Source of the DNA: Sympetrum striolatum
Taxonomy: Eukaryota; Arthropoda; Insecta; Odonata; Libellulidae
DNA length: 64,000 bases
Direction of reading: 5' to 3'
NCBI GenBank assembly: GCA_947579665.1
Contig: OX388348.1
Coordinates: 16,244,001 to 16,308,000, forward strand
The position numbers and the translations under genes were made by a program. The notes beneath the pieces are model-generated. The model did no database searches and was not told the origin of the DNA. It was given only the letters and a program-made list of their open reading frames with translations. This document shows, piece by piece, positions 37,794-50,911 of the stretch; position 1 is the first letter of the stretch; every line of letters begins with the position of its first letter.

Positions 37794-39572
37794 TTTTTTC
37801 TGAATTACCGCAGTCACTAATCATGCTGATCGTAGATGTACGAATCGCAAAGTGGTCAGAAAATTTTTATTTAGTTCCTAAAGTAGATAAATCAGCAAGA
37901 ACGCTTTAACAAAAATATGGACCTTTTTTAATTTTATAACCGGATCTCTTTGCATAAGAGAATCTGAACTATGACCTTCCAAATTTACTATGAACTATGG
38001 CCTTATAAATTTATTTTTACGTTTAGCCTTTAAAACTGATAGAGGTCATTTATGTTCAGGAATGCAAACGTGGATTTAACCGCAGTGTGAGAAAACCACC
38101 ATGAATTAAAGAGCAAACATTCATTGAACTTTGTTTGCTCTCTCTTCATTATGAACATATTATATTTCCCCTTCATAACGTTGTAAATATTTGTCTTCCT
38201 ACTTTCTTCTGATGATATGCAAATTTTAGTAATTTCCATTGGATACATCTATTATTCGATAATATGGGATTCTAATTCTCCTTCGTTTTTTTTCTATAAT
38301 ATAATTGAAAATGACTTCGTTATGTGAGTAAAATCAGAGAAAATATACCAAGGATAAGGTATATCTAACAGTTTAATAATTTGCCTTTATAATTCCTACT
38401 CAAACAGTTTTATTTATTTTAAAAATTCCGAAAATGTTTCTTTATTTACAAACAAAAATCCTAATAAATTTAACTTAAATACCATTGTATTTTTAATAAA
38501 TAAGCCAGAAATAAAATCCAAATTTTTATTTAAGAACGTCATTTAAGAATGAAATTTACGAATCATGATTTACATTCATTTCGAACGGTCTTATTTCTCA
38601 TTTCAGCTAAAAGTGTAACCACAACAGTATCCACTCGCATTTGATCGCAAAACTCGATGAATATTCTATTCAGAGGCTAATAAATATTTACCATCGGGAA
38701 AAATAGCTCGAAATGCAAAATAGTGACTCTCGAATTCCCAATTTATGTAAATAATTTTCATCCTCTAACCCATGAATAAAAAAACAATAATCGCGATGGC
38801 TAAGTTGATCTCCTGAATCTCCAGCCGCTTATTCCCAACCTCCAAACTTTTGCGATGGATTATTTTTTCTTTAATTCCGAGGAGAATTAGCGATTCGGTT
38901 GGAGAGGTTGAGACGGATGTGCTCCGTTACCGGGTTAAGACAACTCGCGATTGATATGCGCCGATGACCTACACAGAGGTTAAGAACCTGATCTCTTGGA
39001 AAATACATCGGTAAAATGGAACTGGGGCGGGGGACATTCCACTCGAAAAAGAACATTGCTCTATTTTTATCCTTCAAAAACAATAATTACTCTCTTCCCC
39101 CAAAAGCTAAACAAATAGGCCAAATAGGTAAGTTGATGAAATACCGATGATTGTGCATAGAAACAAACATTGCTTTGAGCGTATTTCACTACCCATCCCC
39201 CTGCACACAAACAGATACAAAAAATTCTTTGAAATCGAGGGTCATAGCGTAGAAAATTTTCAACAGGAGACGTAGTATTTCAAATGTAACGACTAAAGTG
39301 ACGATGGATGAAATGTTAAAAAAAACTCTTGTTACTGAAAATCGAATGATATTGGATAAGTAAAAATCCTCTCTTTTATAAAAAGAAAATTACGAAGCAT
39401 TTTAATCTAGTACATTATAAAATAAATGTCTGTATGATATTATGTGAGATCTTATTTAAACGTTTATATATTATTAATTTCAATGGAAAAAATCCCTTTT
39501 ATGATCTTCCAAAGCATTTCACTTATGTAACTTAAAAAGGTTAAATAAATTCGATGTGCGAAGGCGTTTCAT
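37794..39572. other. AT-rich unannotated DNA with one short hairpin
   Basis: 38110-38141 contains AGAGCAAAC pairing with GTTTGCTCT around a ~14 nt loop. No coding or RNA gene was recognised. Confidence 0.5.
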
Positions 39573-39932
39573 CTTGGAAGGCCATTCGCTAGAAAACTGC
39601 GGGTGAGGGCGGCGGAACACAATGGGGATTACCGTCTTCGGAGGGGGTCGCCTATGTCCAACTTCGCGGTGCACCTCTTGGAAGAGAGACACCAAAGTGA
39701 TTTCCAACCCAAATGTCTCCATCGCGAAAAGCAAGGCCGCCGCCTGGATCTTTTGGAAGAGGTAGAAATTGTATGCGCCTCCCAAGAACGACAAACGAGC
39801 ACGTGCTTCCCAGCCCTTCCCCCCTTCTTTCCCTTCCTAGTAAACTCTTTAAACCCTGACCTTCCTCCAAAATTTCCACCATCAGTATTTGCATATAGAA
39901 TGAAATCCCAAAATAATAAATGTGCCAGATGA
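39573..39932 (+). pseudogene. Penelope-like element, GIY-YIG C-terminal fragment
   Basis: The frame reads GRPFARKLRVRAAEH, then SNFAVHLLEERH, then GRRLDLLEEVEI. This order fits the C-terminal GIY-YIG endonuclease of Penelope-like retroelements: the G-x-x-F...R...EH segment, the S-x-F-A-x-HLL-x-x-H block, then the conserved E near the carboxy end. The frame stays open to TGA at 39930-39932, ending in a proline-rich tail. The reverse transcriptase and the N-terminal GIY-YIG residues are absent, so this is a 5'-truncated copy, a common state for retroelements inserted by target-primed reverse transcription. The stop codon lies inside the GATGATG of the hairpin motif that follows. Confidence 0.8.
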
Positions 39933-39960
39933 TGCTAGTTCGCCAGCGAAACATGTCGCC
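39924..39960 (+). other. PLE 3'-end hairpin motif, hammerhead-like
   Basis: CCAGATGAT is followed by GCTAG-TTCG-CCAGC, a 5 bp stem with one A-C mismatch around a TTCG loop, then GAAACATGTCGCC. Its position at the stop codon and 3' end of a PLE fragment links the other copies of this motif in the window to PLEs. The layout resembles the CUGANGA-stem II-GAAA core of a hammerhead ribozyme but has CAGATGA instead of CTGATGA and an extra T before the stem. Confidence 0.65.
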
Positions 39961-42900
39961 AAAGAAATAAATCCGTGGAAGCGTACTAATGGTCTTCTTC
40001 ATTCATTTTAAAATGTTACATTTTAAAGTTTTTACAAAAATATATTGGAGGATTTATAATATTTATTAGAAAATTTTAAGTGATTCATAATGAAAACTCA
40101 TCCTATTTCAAGCCTAAAGTACAATTTTTAGGATTTTACAGAATTCTATTTTCCCAAAATATAATTTTAAAATTATAGCATCGATGACGATGGTCATTTT
40201 GTAATTTTTCTGGTAGTAATAAGTAGAATTGATAGATAGATTTTGATTGGCGATTCATTCGTTAATGATTTAATAATTTGTCTCAATAATTGCTTCTGTA
40301 GTTTTGCGGTATTCATCTACAATGCAATTCTAAGATGTAAAAGTTCAAAACTAAGACTAATAGAAATTACTCCTTAGAAACGACAAAATTTAATCTCTTC
40401 GTTTGGAAGTTGTAAATTTAAGCATAAGACAATGGAACGATATGCCAAATTATTATTCCCGTACCATTATAAGTGCACGATTGATAATTTAATATTGAAG
40501 TAGCTTTCGAAACTAAATTAATAGTTTCATACAGTAAAACCATTTCATACTTTAACTCAAACTTAAGATATTAATCACGATCATAATTTCGAGAATCATA
40601 TACACCAAGACCTAAACATCTTGATAAGCAGTCGTATCTAAATCACCAATATATTCCTCTATTTTAATTGAGTTTGACATTTACAACAGTCAAATAAAAT
40701 ATATAAACACATATAAATATATACTTTGTCACCAAAAACCTACTTTGAAACTAAAAACGCGACCTTAATTAAAAAACAATAAAATACGTGAATTTAATTC
40801 GAATTGAAGGGCACCTCATTTTGACGAAATCATGCTGCATGATAACAGGCTGTTAACATTTTAATAGGATATTTATATTATATATAAAAGATGTAAATAA
40901 AAACTAAATAAAAAACGTGACTCCGAGTCTAATTCCAACCCTTCCACCTCGGGATACAGTTCAATTATAACCAACGTTTCCGTAGACTGATTGTCATCCC
41001 TGACCTGATTATGTTCCGGACTAGAATTAAAAAAACGAGGATAAATTGCTCCCTCAGTTCCCATTTCTGCCACCGAATTCACAGCGCTGTTCCGACCGAC
41101 ATCACTTCGTTATCTTTAAGTTCTTTCGGCCTCTCCCTCTATTATTTAAATTCCGGCGGCATTTCTCGCCTCTCCTAATTTTCCCCTTGAAAGGCGTTAA
41201 TCAGTTAACTGAAATCTCTAAAGAGGAGATGAGGAACTGCATTATCCTCAGGAGCCACTCTACTTTTCGGACTTATACTCAGAAGCTTTATCGAATTATT
41301 CCGTCAAGGCATAAATCCCGTTAAGCGAAAATACGGAGAGAGGAAAGAAGCTATTCTTTTCCCCAAATCCTCACCTCGGATGAATTTCGCAAACTTCTGC
41401 GAAGCGAGTTTCGTAAATTCGGGAAGCGTTTTCCCGATCTAATTAAGCATCTTTGGGAGGTTGAACGTTTTCAGAAGTAATATCCACGGAGCCCGAGCTT
41501 CTTTTTTCGTCCAAGTGCATCTCGATGTAATCTTTCGAATAATAGTTTATCTTCCTTCCCTAGGATCGCCATGAATCCTTTTGCGGAGTCTTTCGTTCCG
41601 AACGTATGCCATTTCATATGGTGGGATTCTCTCAAGTGATTCTTGGCAATTAGAAAGACATATACGATAAATTCGTGAAAGTTACTTTTATTCATTTGTG
41701 ATATTAATTTTAAACACTTGAGTTTTTATGATTTTTATACCTTAAAGGGGACGATGATATTTCCGCTCGAGTTTGACATTTCATTTTAAACACCAATTTT
41801 ACAATCAGTGTGGTCGATCCACACGATTGACATCAGCGGATATTTTACATAAACCACATGTATGTATTTCTATTTGTCTACGAGTCTCGTACTTCTATTT
41901 AATCATACTACATCCTATTTACTTATGCTATTATCCTTGTAATTATAATTTGATTGTAAATTTTAGCGTAAATCAAACTTGATGTAGATGTATCTTCCCA
42001 TATTATTTAAAGAAAATATGCAATAAAAACTATAATATCTTAATTCTAGAATAGAATAAGGAATTGTTATAATATCACGAACAATGTCTGATTAGATAAG
42101 TGAAATATGAATGGACAGTTGTCTTAAAACCATGGTAAGAACTTTTTTGCATCTCATATCCATTCGAATGAAATGAATTTACATTTATAGTAGCTTTGCC
42201 ACATTTCCACTTATCAAAGTTGGATGACATTCCAATTACAGGCTAATTTTCTGAATCAACGTATCCGTAATTACTGTCATTTTTCACTTCATACCCTTAA
42301 CATATTATTTTAATTAATATATGGATATTAGCTAATCGTACCCATTTATAATACGCGTATTAATTATGAAAATGAACATAAATTATTCTAAAATATATTC
42401 ATAGATATTTTGAATAGTAATTTTAAATTATTCAAACTCGTGTTATTATAAATTAGCTTAGAAAATTCATACCGAAAATAAACACAGGTTCCAAATGCGT
42501 ATAAAAATCACATTTACCATAATTTACCGTCTTTTTTCCTAACTACCCTACATTGGGGAAAATAAATGAAACTCGCAAATTCAAATACGACTCAATCGTA
42601 ATTACCAATCAGCTACGAAATATTGCACTTGTCTTACGGAATGATAAGCATAGAAAGGTATCTTTTCATTAAAATCCATCATTTAAAATATCATCTCATA
42701 TTCAAGGACTTGCAAAGCAGGGTTGTACAGTTTGGAATTTGATGATACTGTTTTTTTTAATATATATTCATGTCATCCAGAAGGTAAATAGACCTTGTAA
42801 TCAGCCAAGTGGATCGTAAAGATGGAAGGGAAGAAATTGAGATAGAAGAGAATAAGGAGAGAGCGAGTAGAGTTTAAGCAAACACACTCTACCCACTCCT

Positions 42901-43072
42901 CTTGCATTACATTACATATTATTACAGATCATTCAATAAATTCAAGGTAGCAAACAATAAATAAGCAACGGATGATGTAAATACTTGATAGATTAAAAAT
43001 GATGTCGTTTGGGATCGATCTCGGATCTTGGAAAACCTGAAGAAAATTGAATCTTATAAAAAAATGTTTTGT
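39961..43072. other. AT-rich unannotated DNA
   Basis: No gene is supported. A less AT-rich stretch at 41000-41660 contains several 70-90 codon frames without domains and a small hairpin near 41390-41420 (TTCGCAAAC with GAGTTTCG). A short hairpin near 42866-42898 has GAGTAGAGT opposite ACTCTACCCACTC. Confidence 0.5.
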
Positions 43073-43136
43073 TGTGATAGCTAAACTAGTTAGAGTATCT
43101 TCCCGGCGAAAGATTCAGGTTCGAGTCCCGGCTGCG
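43073..43136 (+). repeat. tRNA-related SINE head
   Basis: TAGCTAAACTAGTTAGAGTAT resembles a pol III A box region shortened by mutation. GGTTCGAGTCC at 43118-43128 is an excellent B box with a CGGG-type T stem. The acceptor stem is not complementary, so it is not a tRNA gene. The body downstream is not recognised. Confidence 0.55.
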
Positions 43137-46100
43137 TCAAAATTTCCCCATCAGATTTTATTCCTTCATGATGCCATAAAAATATCCCCACCAAGGTTTA
43201 TTATTGAAATAATCGATGAAAATCGGTACCTTCGTGAGATTCTGATTATCTGTCATCCAAAACACCATTTCATTAATATACGTACCTAATTCAGTAGTTT
43301 TTCCACTCAATTAATTTCTCCTTTTTTAATCGTACAATTTTTCCATGTTCCTTATCTTCTTTCCGTTTTCTTTCCGCTCCCTCTCCTCTATAAAAATTCC
43401 TACCTTTGCTTCGCTCGTAACTTTTCCAAGCTCCTGCTCCTTGCCTTTCTCGTTCCCATCTTATTTTATATATCACGTTACCTAATTCTCAGTCTCCAGA
43501 GAAGTTTTATGTTTTCTCTCTGTCTCAATATTGTTTCCTTAAACATTACCTCTCCCTATCCAGGAAAATAGGGAATGTAAAGAAAGTGAAAAAATGGCTT
43601 CATCCTCGCACTTCAATGAAATTTTTGTTTCTACGGCATGGCTTAAAGTGGAAGAACCTTTTCCCAAGAAGGGAAACCTTCATTTCGGTCCAATCTATTT
43701 CCATGGAAAATACAGTCTGATTTTATTTCTCAAGGTAGGGCGCTCTATCTTTACGGAGACATCGAGTAACTACATATAACTGAGTGGAAAGAAATTGGAA
43801 GTTGATAAATGTTTCAACAAAGGCGTAAAAAAGTACTCCGACATTATTTAATCGCTGAATGATTTACAGTTCTATAAATAAACTGGCATTATAGAGTTTT
43901 CTAAATTATATAAACCCCCCTCCATTTTCTTAACTTCATTAAGTTGGAATCTAAATAAATGACTTTATTGTTATTTTGCATTTTTAATGATTAAACGAAT
44001 TTAATCAATTCTATGTTAATAGAAAAAACTTCTAAGAAGAATTTTTTAAATATGTAATATTCTGGAGATAATTATCCTAAAATAAATTAACTAAAAGCTT
44101 CAATATTATGCTAAATTGAAAATCAGAAAATACTCCGTTCATTTATAAATTCTCAATTGCGCAAATTCTATTGATATTAATTGCATAAATTGTCTGAATT
44201 TCAAGCACAAAAATACTTCGTGAATTATTTTTAGTAAATATTTAAAGATGTTAATAATTATTGTAAAATAACATATTATTCAATATAATTCAAATTTATA
44301 ATAAATAATATCTTTATCATAAAATTTATAAGAAATTCATAATTTGATTGATTCGACCGAGGATTCCTTGAACGCCTGAACTTTAATCATAGTAATTCCG
44401 GCATTGATGTTTTCCCAGATTTGACATACATTCCACAAAAGCATTGAAATGGAATTTGGTTACGCTTTTTGAAAATATGTAGGTAAAATATTCTTCAAAT
44501 ATCAAAATTGAAAATTTGCTTTACATGGTCAATAATCCTGATTCGCATTTCACCGCATTGTAATGTTTTCCTATACCTCTCTTTTTCTACAAAACAATTT
44601 CAGGGATTATCGCAATATAATACTATTCCTAATACCGGTTCCAGAGTGCCTTAAACTTATGACCAGATGGAAACACGATAATGCTAAATAATTATTTATT
44701 ACTTAACTCAGTTAGTTAACCATCAGTTGAAACATTTACACTTTCATGGAAGACTCATTATAAGAAATAATGAAACTTGATAAGATATAATACATATCCA
44801 ACTCTTTAAATGCCACAAATGTGAAAGACATTTACTTCAATTCCATAAAAACATAATGATAAAAGATTAATACATACATTTAAACTTTATTGAAGTCTTA
44901 ATGACATGTATTGATGATAAGGAAATTCTAAAACCGAGTTCTCCAGGTTAAATTTTTAAAATCATTCGACAATAGAATTGGTTTTCTTTCTATGAATCAA
45001 TGCTTTTTATTCATACATAATAATTCAAGGTATTCAAATCTATTTCATACATTAGCATTTGAATCCAATTCGAGGAAAAACGGATTTAAAATCGACCTAC
45101 AACTAAATATGTGGCTTTATAAACAGGTTTATACGTGGGAGGACACGGTGAATCCGATAGGAACAGAGAGGCGTTTGAAGAAGGTTTTTTTCTTGAGAAG
45201 GGATAGAGAGCACTCTTACAAAGGAAAGGAGAGAGAGAGAAAGGAGAATTTTTATTCGACAAGATGGTGTCCTTATTTTGTAGCCAACGTCCTCGAAAGT
45301 GGAGATGGTTTTCAAGGGGTTTGGGGCAGAGTCCGAGGGTTGCAAAGCGAGGAGAAGAGAAGACTGCCTCCACTGAGAGGCGTCCCATATTGAGGGGCCT
45401 GCCTCTCAAATTTCAATAGCCTTTGCTATTATAACTAAGAATATTACATCGAAACCTCCCGCTCCGAAAGAAAAAATCATACTTTTGTGTTCGATTACGA
45501 ATAGGAATGAGCTGAAATTAATAAATTTCCGGGTAAGGTAACTGAAGAAAAAAGATCTAGTTGAGAAACATTCATTATGAAAAGTGTATAATGTCTTATT
45601 TTCTCATCTTAAAAGCTGCATACAGAAAAGAAAGTATTTTATCTTTTCTCAGCGGAAATCATATTTAAGGTTATCTGAATGTAAATAGTGTGCAACTACT
45701 TCACATTACCATAAAAGCTTCCATTTTTGGTTTATGTTCCCAGATTTGATTATTATATTGAACACATTCTTTTAATACCAATCATCTACTATATTAATTG
45801 CATTAAAAATAATTTTTATTAATCAATATTGCCTTTTAAATTCATTTGGATGGAATAAGTTATTGGTTACCTGAATATTGACTCAAAAGAAACAGTAATT
45901 GCAGATATCGATTCACGGAAAATGAATCAACCTCGGAAGGACAAAGTTACTTTAGAGTAATCCTTCCTTACCTTCTTTAAATTATTGTTTCATTGTTAAT
46001 CAATGATAAATTTTATTTAGCATAGCATACATATACAATACAGTAATTTAAGTAAGCGAGTATAAGTTCATACTCCTAAAAAAAGTTGATTCCTCATAGA

Positions 46101-46236
46101 ATCTTGACTTTGTGAGGGAAGCGAAGGAAAACTCCTCGTCTATGAGATTTTGATTACTAATGGTGTAATAAGGTTCAAACCCCCCTCTGGACTGAATATT
46201 ATATAGACAGTATTTTTAAACGTGATTTTTTAATGG
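43137..46236. other. AT-rich DNA with biased blocks
   Basis: 43300-43570 is pyrimidine-rich on +. 45125-45420 is purine-rich on + and GC-richer; a 133-codon frame (44992-45393) ends in it but has no domain and becomes low complexity (K, R, E). A B-box-like AGGTTCAAACC at 46171-46181 may belong to another decayed SINE. No gene was called. Confidence 0.45.
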
Positions 46237-46278
46237 AACATTTTGTGTCAACGATTTGTGATCATGACACAAAATGTT
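46237..46278. repeat. Perfect 14 bp hairpin
   Basis: AACATTTTGTGTCA (46237-46250) is exactly complementary to 46265-46278, with a 14 nt loop. Confidence 0.8.
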
Positions 46279-46499
46279 GAGAGGACAGCTAGTCATGGGT
46301 CACGATTTACAACAGTATTTATATTTAAACTCGCTGATTAACCGATTTTAATCAGACATCACTGTGTAAGACTCTAAGTGTGTGCTCATTTAATAGTCTA
46401 CTCAATTCCTTAAAAATACACTTAATCACATAAATTTCAAACAAAATGAATCGAGCCGAGGAACATATCGAAAATTATTTTCAGCGAATCATACGACCA

Positions 46500-47231
46500 G
46501 ATGCTACCTTCACAATGTATGCTGACATCCGCTTCGATTTACGAACTTCAGAACTTTCCCCGCTCCTCATTCATCGCTTCCATTCATGACCTACACACGT
46601 CATTCCCGCTGTCGTCGACTGCTGGCTACCAGAAAGCCACGAAATTTAGCGCCGTTATCACTCGATGAAAGAGCGAAAGAGCTGGAAAAACGGCCAGCGA
46701 GAGGACGTTGAGCGAGCGATTTCCTGTGACTGAAAACATCAGCTTTCACTGACATTTGCGATCGGATGAAACAGAGTAATGCCGATGTTGTCAACGGTAT
46801 TTGCCTCCTCCAGGACCAAAAAAAAAGAAGGAAACCGCGGTCTCTTCGAGTGAATGCCGGAGAAGACACTTTCGAATCCATTCGTCCGACGAAACTGAAA
46901 ATGACTGCAGGGTGACGGCCGAAGAAGGATCGCTTTTTGATCTGCCCAGAAAACTGAGAGAGAGAGAAAGAACGAGTCTATTGAATCAAAATTCGTCCGC
47001 CGCAAAACTTTGCGCGATGAGTCCACAGACTGAATCGCTCTAGTAAACTTTCTGGCTTTGAAAAGAGGACATGGAATTCGATAGGGGGAGGACACAATGT
47101 AAAGAAAGAGGGAAAAGACAGGGAATAAAATTTAGAGATAAGACGGTTGGGATATAAATGGAGAAATGTACGATCTCGTTTAATTCGGGTAAGAAAAGGA
47201 AGGAATGTCAATAGAACATAAAGCCTCTTTG
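46500..47231. other. GC-richer patch with CpGs, then purine-rich block
   Basis: 46500-47040 is CG-containing sequence. 47045-47215 is purine-rich on + and leads into ATAAAGCCTCTTTG at 47218-47231, shared exactly with 18535-18548. Overlapping frames on both strands (up to 118 codons) have no known domain. Confidence 0.45.
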
Positions 47232-47711
47232 TCAGAATTGATTTACTTTTTTACTCCCTTCATTTTTATTGCGAGACTTATAAAGTGGAACTATAGAAGG
47301 ATATGAAAAGGAAAATATTTTGTGTAATAATAATTTCTGTAATGGAAACAGGAAAATCCTAATTACATACATTTCAATAATTATTACTAATTATTGATTT
47401 CATTTTACAAATTAATTTTAATGTTCCTCTTAGACGTACCAGAAATACAAATCTCTTTCGAGTCTCATTTTAGAGAGTAAATATCTGTTAATTTAAACCT
47501 ATACCCAGAATCATGAGACAGGCTAGCGATGATCTGAGTAGTACCAATGACATAGATCTATTTGGATTCACTTAATTCTTTTATGAGGAAACTGTACTTG
47601 AATTTACCCGGATAGTAACCTTTGAGCATTTCTTTTTATTATTTCTACATCTTTGTATTTACGTATTTGTTAAATTAATATATCACACGTAAATGGAGTT
47701 TGTGATTAATA

Positions 47712-47840
47712 ATAAATTAATTAATTAATTAAAAAGATACACCACCATTCCCTAACTACAATAATTCGGCTAGCCGGGATTCGAACCCCAGACCTTGGTG
47801 TTGGAATACTAGCACGCTAACCACTCCGCCAACTCAGCAG
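47712..47840 (-). repeat. tRNA-related SINE on the - strand
   Basis: Read on -, TGGCGGAGTGGTTAGCGTGC is a good A box and GGGGTTCGAATCCCGG (B box core 47777-47787) a good B box with a complete T stem. The acceptor and anticodon stems do not close, arguing against a real tRNA. The head is followed on the - strand by about 35 bp and then a TTAA-type simple repeat (47712-47735), which could be the SINE tail. Confidence 0.6.
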
Positions 47841-48930
47841 TAATAAGATTTAAAATCCTGTGTATATATTGTTTTTATTATCATTTCAGCTGAATTCTCT
47901 CAGAATGTTTTATTCTAGACTTATTTTACTTTGTTCCAAGACAATTTGATATATCAAAAGGAATTGTCCATGATATGGGCAGCTATAGGACCCACATGAT
48001 TCTTCCAACCTGGAATACGTTAAGTTAGTACAAAAACCGTACTATAGCGTCGTATATTATCGATCGCGTGTTTAATAATGAAAGAGCGGCTAATCTATCA
48101 AGCCACCGATATCTATATATTATAAATGAGTTACATCTATTAATTTATCCAATTTTGTAAACAACCAACATGACTTATAATGCAATTCTCTACATATTCA
48201 AAAAGCCACAAGATAACAAATTATTCATTGGATGTTATTTTTGGTTTATTTCACGGTCATATGGGTTATTTTTAAATTATGTGCAGAATTGTATGACTCT
48301 GTTCAAATTCCTTTCTTATAGAATAGTGGTGTAAAGAGTGAAAGTGTAACTTTATATTTCTGAACTAGTTTACTCTCTTATGATTAGATATGATGATGAT
48401 AGATGATAGTTTTTTTTTTAATTTGTCTCTGTAACCACTGATTAAATGGAAGGGACAGTCGTCTGGGCATGTCTAAGTAACGAATGATGTACACAATGAA
48501 ATATACTGGCCATGGTACATTAAATACAGTGATCATACGAGTATCAGTACTACTGTTCACTTTTGCTCGGGTAGTGATACAGAGAACATCTTTTATTGCC
48601 AGCCAATATGTCACAAAATTAAATTATATACCTAGGGTAGTATCTTTTGTTTTCCTAAGAAGAATACCAACCTGCCAAGAGGGAATGAATCCATTACGAA
48701 TCCATCTCTAATCAGACTTCGATATAGAATTAGTATACTAATCTTTTAACACCAAGGTTCGGGTAGCAAATCTAAGCTATTCATAATTTTTTCCGAGCTT
48801 CTAATTTAACGACACCACTGTAATATAATATCAAATGGACTTTTGTGAGATCGCTAGGAAATTAAAAATTAATAAACATCCAATCAATAAAAAAATATTA
48901 ACTTATAAAGTAATAAATCCTAAAATGTCC
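47841..48930. other. AT-rich unannotated DNA
   Basis: Two overlapping ~75-codon frames on opposite strands near 48384-48711 have no domain. Nothing else was recognised. Confidence 0.5.
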
Positions 48931-49010
48931 GTATGTCTGGTGTGGTAGGCAGTAGCATTTATTCACGACATAGAAAGTAGAAGGTCTGGATACGATTCCC
49001 AGCCATGTTG
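48931..49010 (+). repeat. Decayed tRNA-related SINE head (weak)
   Basis: TGGTGTGGTAGGCAGTAGC followed ~35 bp later by GGTCTGGATACGATTCCCAG has the spacing of A and B boxes. The B box is degenerate. Confidence 0.35.
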
Positions 49011-50828
49011 CTACTTTTCACATATATCTCTCCTTGAATCATCAATTCAATAATAATATTCAACCACTAATAATTCTCATACCAGCTATACTAGCAATTA
49101 TTCGAATAAATTGCTAAGAAAATCTATTTCTGTCATCGTAAAAGCAGCATTATTCGAACATCGGCGTTTCATAACCACACTGATTCAATTTTAATGCTCA
49201 TCATTTGCGCTTTTAGTTACAGCGTTAATGATATACAACTTCCCATACATGCTTCTCCTGAGTAAAGAAACTGTTCTCCGAAAATGCTAAGAACGCACTT
49301 TGGTTGGCATTTGGTGATTTTTCTCACGTTTATAATACTTTCTCCATAATATGTTTATAGAGAGAATAAAATGAGATCGATGCCATTTTTAGAGGGTGTC
49401 GTACGGAAAATACTCTGTAAAGAGAAAGGAAATGTGAAATCAATAAAGTCGGGAGTGGGAGTGAATAAATGGGAATAGTTTTAAGGCAAGAAAAGAAAGA
49501 GAATACAAAAACGTGGGAAAGATGTGTGATGAGACAGGGCACGTGAAAGGTCATGTGTAAATGAAAAGACCTGCCATAAAAATGGTATTACGGAAAACGA
49601 TCTTATTTTTTAAGAAACAGTTGGTAACACCCCATCTAGAGACCTACTTTCTGCCATGTTTAAAATATTCTTTATTAATCATAAAGAAGTGAAAAAACTT
49701 ATTTGAATTAAAAATTCATACATAACAGCTAATATTTTCTTTCGAATTATTCAATATAAAATCTTATCGAAGTTATTTTAAAGGGAATGAGTCACATTTA
49801 GCTATTTTCACAACATTTTGTACCTTGAGGAATCCAATACTAACAATTAGAGAAGAGACTTCGAAATTTTCACCTCATGTATACCAAACACGTCGTGTTT
49901 TACTTAGCAATACATATGAATGTGTAACGGAATCTATAATTATTAGACTCCACCTAGAATGTTTACTGTTCCAATAAAAATGGGAAGGATTATTATAAAA
50001 CGTAATTTAGCGTTGGCATAGTATGCATCTTGGCATCCCTAAATAACATAGTTTATTATGATAGTATAAGTTGTCAGCAGAATAAGCGTATTTATTGATT
50101 CCTCAAACATTTAAAAAAACTATACTATTACTGTGTGAAAAAATAATATCAAACTTGAAAATAGTTTCATGTTCCATAATAATTTATTTATTTTCTTCAC
50201 TCTTTTTCGACTTCCTATGGTGCATACGTGTATTTTTGTTTACATACGTTATTCTGCGAAAAAAATTAATTCTTTTTCCTTTCTTCTTCTTACATTTTTT
50301 AAACATTCTTGTCATTACTGAAGATGTTTAATTATATTTCTAAAAAGTTTTTCATGTCTTATTTTTTATGTATTTTCCAAAGGTATGTTGTTTTTCTCTT
50401 CTGAAGGTAAAATGTACTGTGCTAATTTTGATTACAGAAAAATTAGTTCAGATTTTCTTATTTCATAGTTAATTTTCTTTTTTTCATTATCTTTGTATTT
50501 CTTGTCACTTCAGAACTATTTGTTATTTGCTTATTTTTATGTGGTGAGCTCTGAGCTATTTTCAAAATGCATTTTATAATATTTTGTGATATAATTCTTT
50601 GGTACTTCTGAAGTTCTGTCGACAGACCTTAGTTCGATGGAACGCACCTTTGTTGAAATAAATAGATAACAAAGCTACATAATTATATACTTATATTTAG
50701 AAAAACTTCATCCAAAATAAAATTATTAGTATTGCAAGGAAAGGATTAAAGCATCTTTGCGCATAAAGGCATGCACCCAGTAATTTTTGCTAGGTAGTAG
50801 TACTGTATAAATTCTATCACATTCAAAT
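49011..50828. other. AT-rich DNA with a purine-rich block
   Basis: About 49350-49550 is purine-rich on the + strand. No gene was recognised. Confidence 0.5.
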
Positions 50829-50911
50829 GTACACTCCTGGCCAAAATTAACGCAGCACCGGCCGTAAGGATCACTAGGGAGGTGCTGCGTTAATTTTGGC
50901 CAGGAGTGTAC
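50829..50911. mobile_element. Tiny Tc1/mariner-type MITE
   Basis: Arms 50829-50859 and 50881-50911 are perfect 31 nt inverted repeats including the flanking TA (50830-50831 and 50909-50910). The tip CACTCCTGGCCAAAATTA is of the style seen in Tc1-like inverted repeats. The element proper would be 50832-50908, 77 bp, almost entirely inverted repeat with a ~21 nt centre. The absence of any arm mismatch points to recent insertion or mobility. Confidence 0.82.

Noticed and set aside
44992..45393. 133-codon + strand frame
   Set aside because: There is no recognisable domain and the C-terminal half is biased by the purine-rich block.
47767..47839. A functional tRNA gene on the - strand
   Set aside because: The A and B boxes are good, but the acceptor and anticodon stems do not pair, so a SINE head is more likely.
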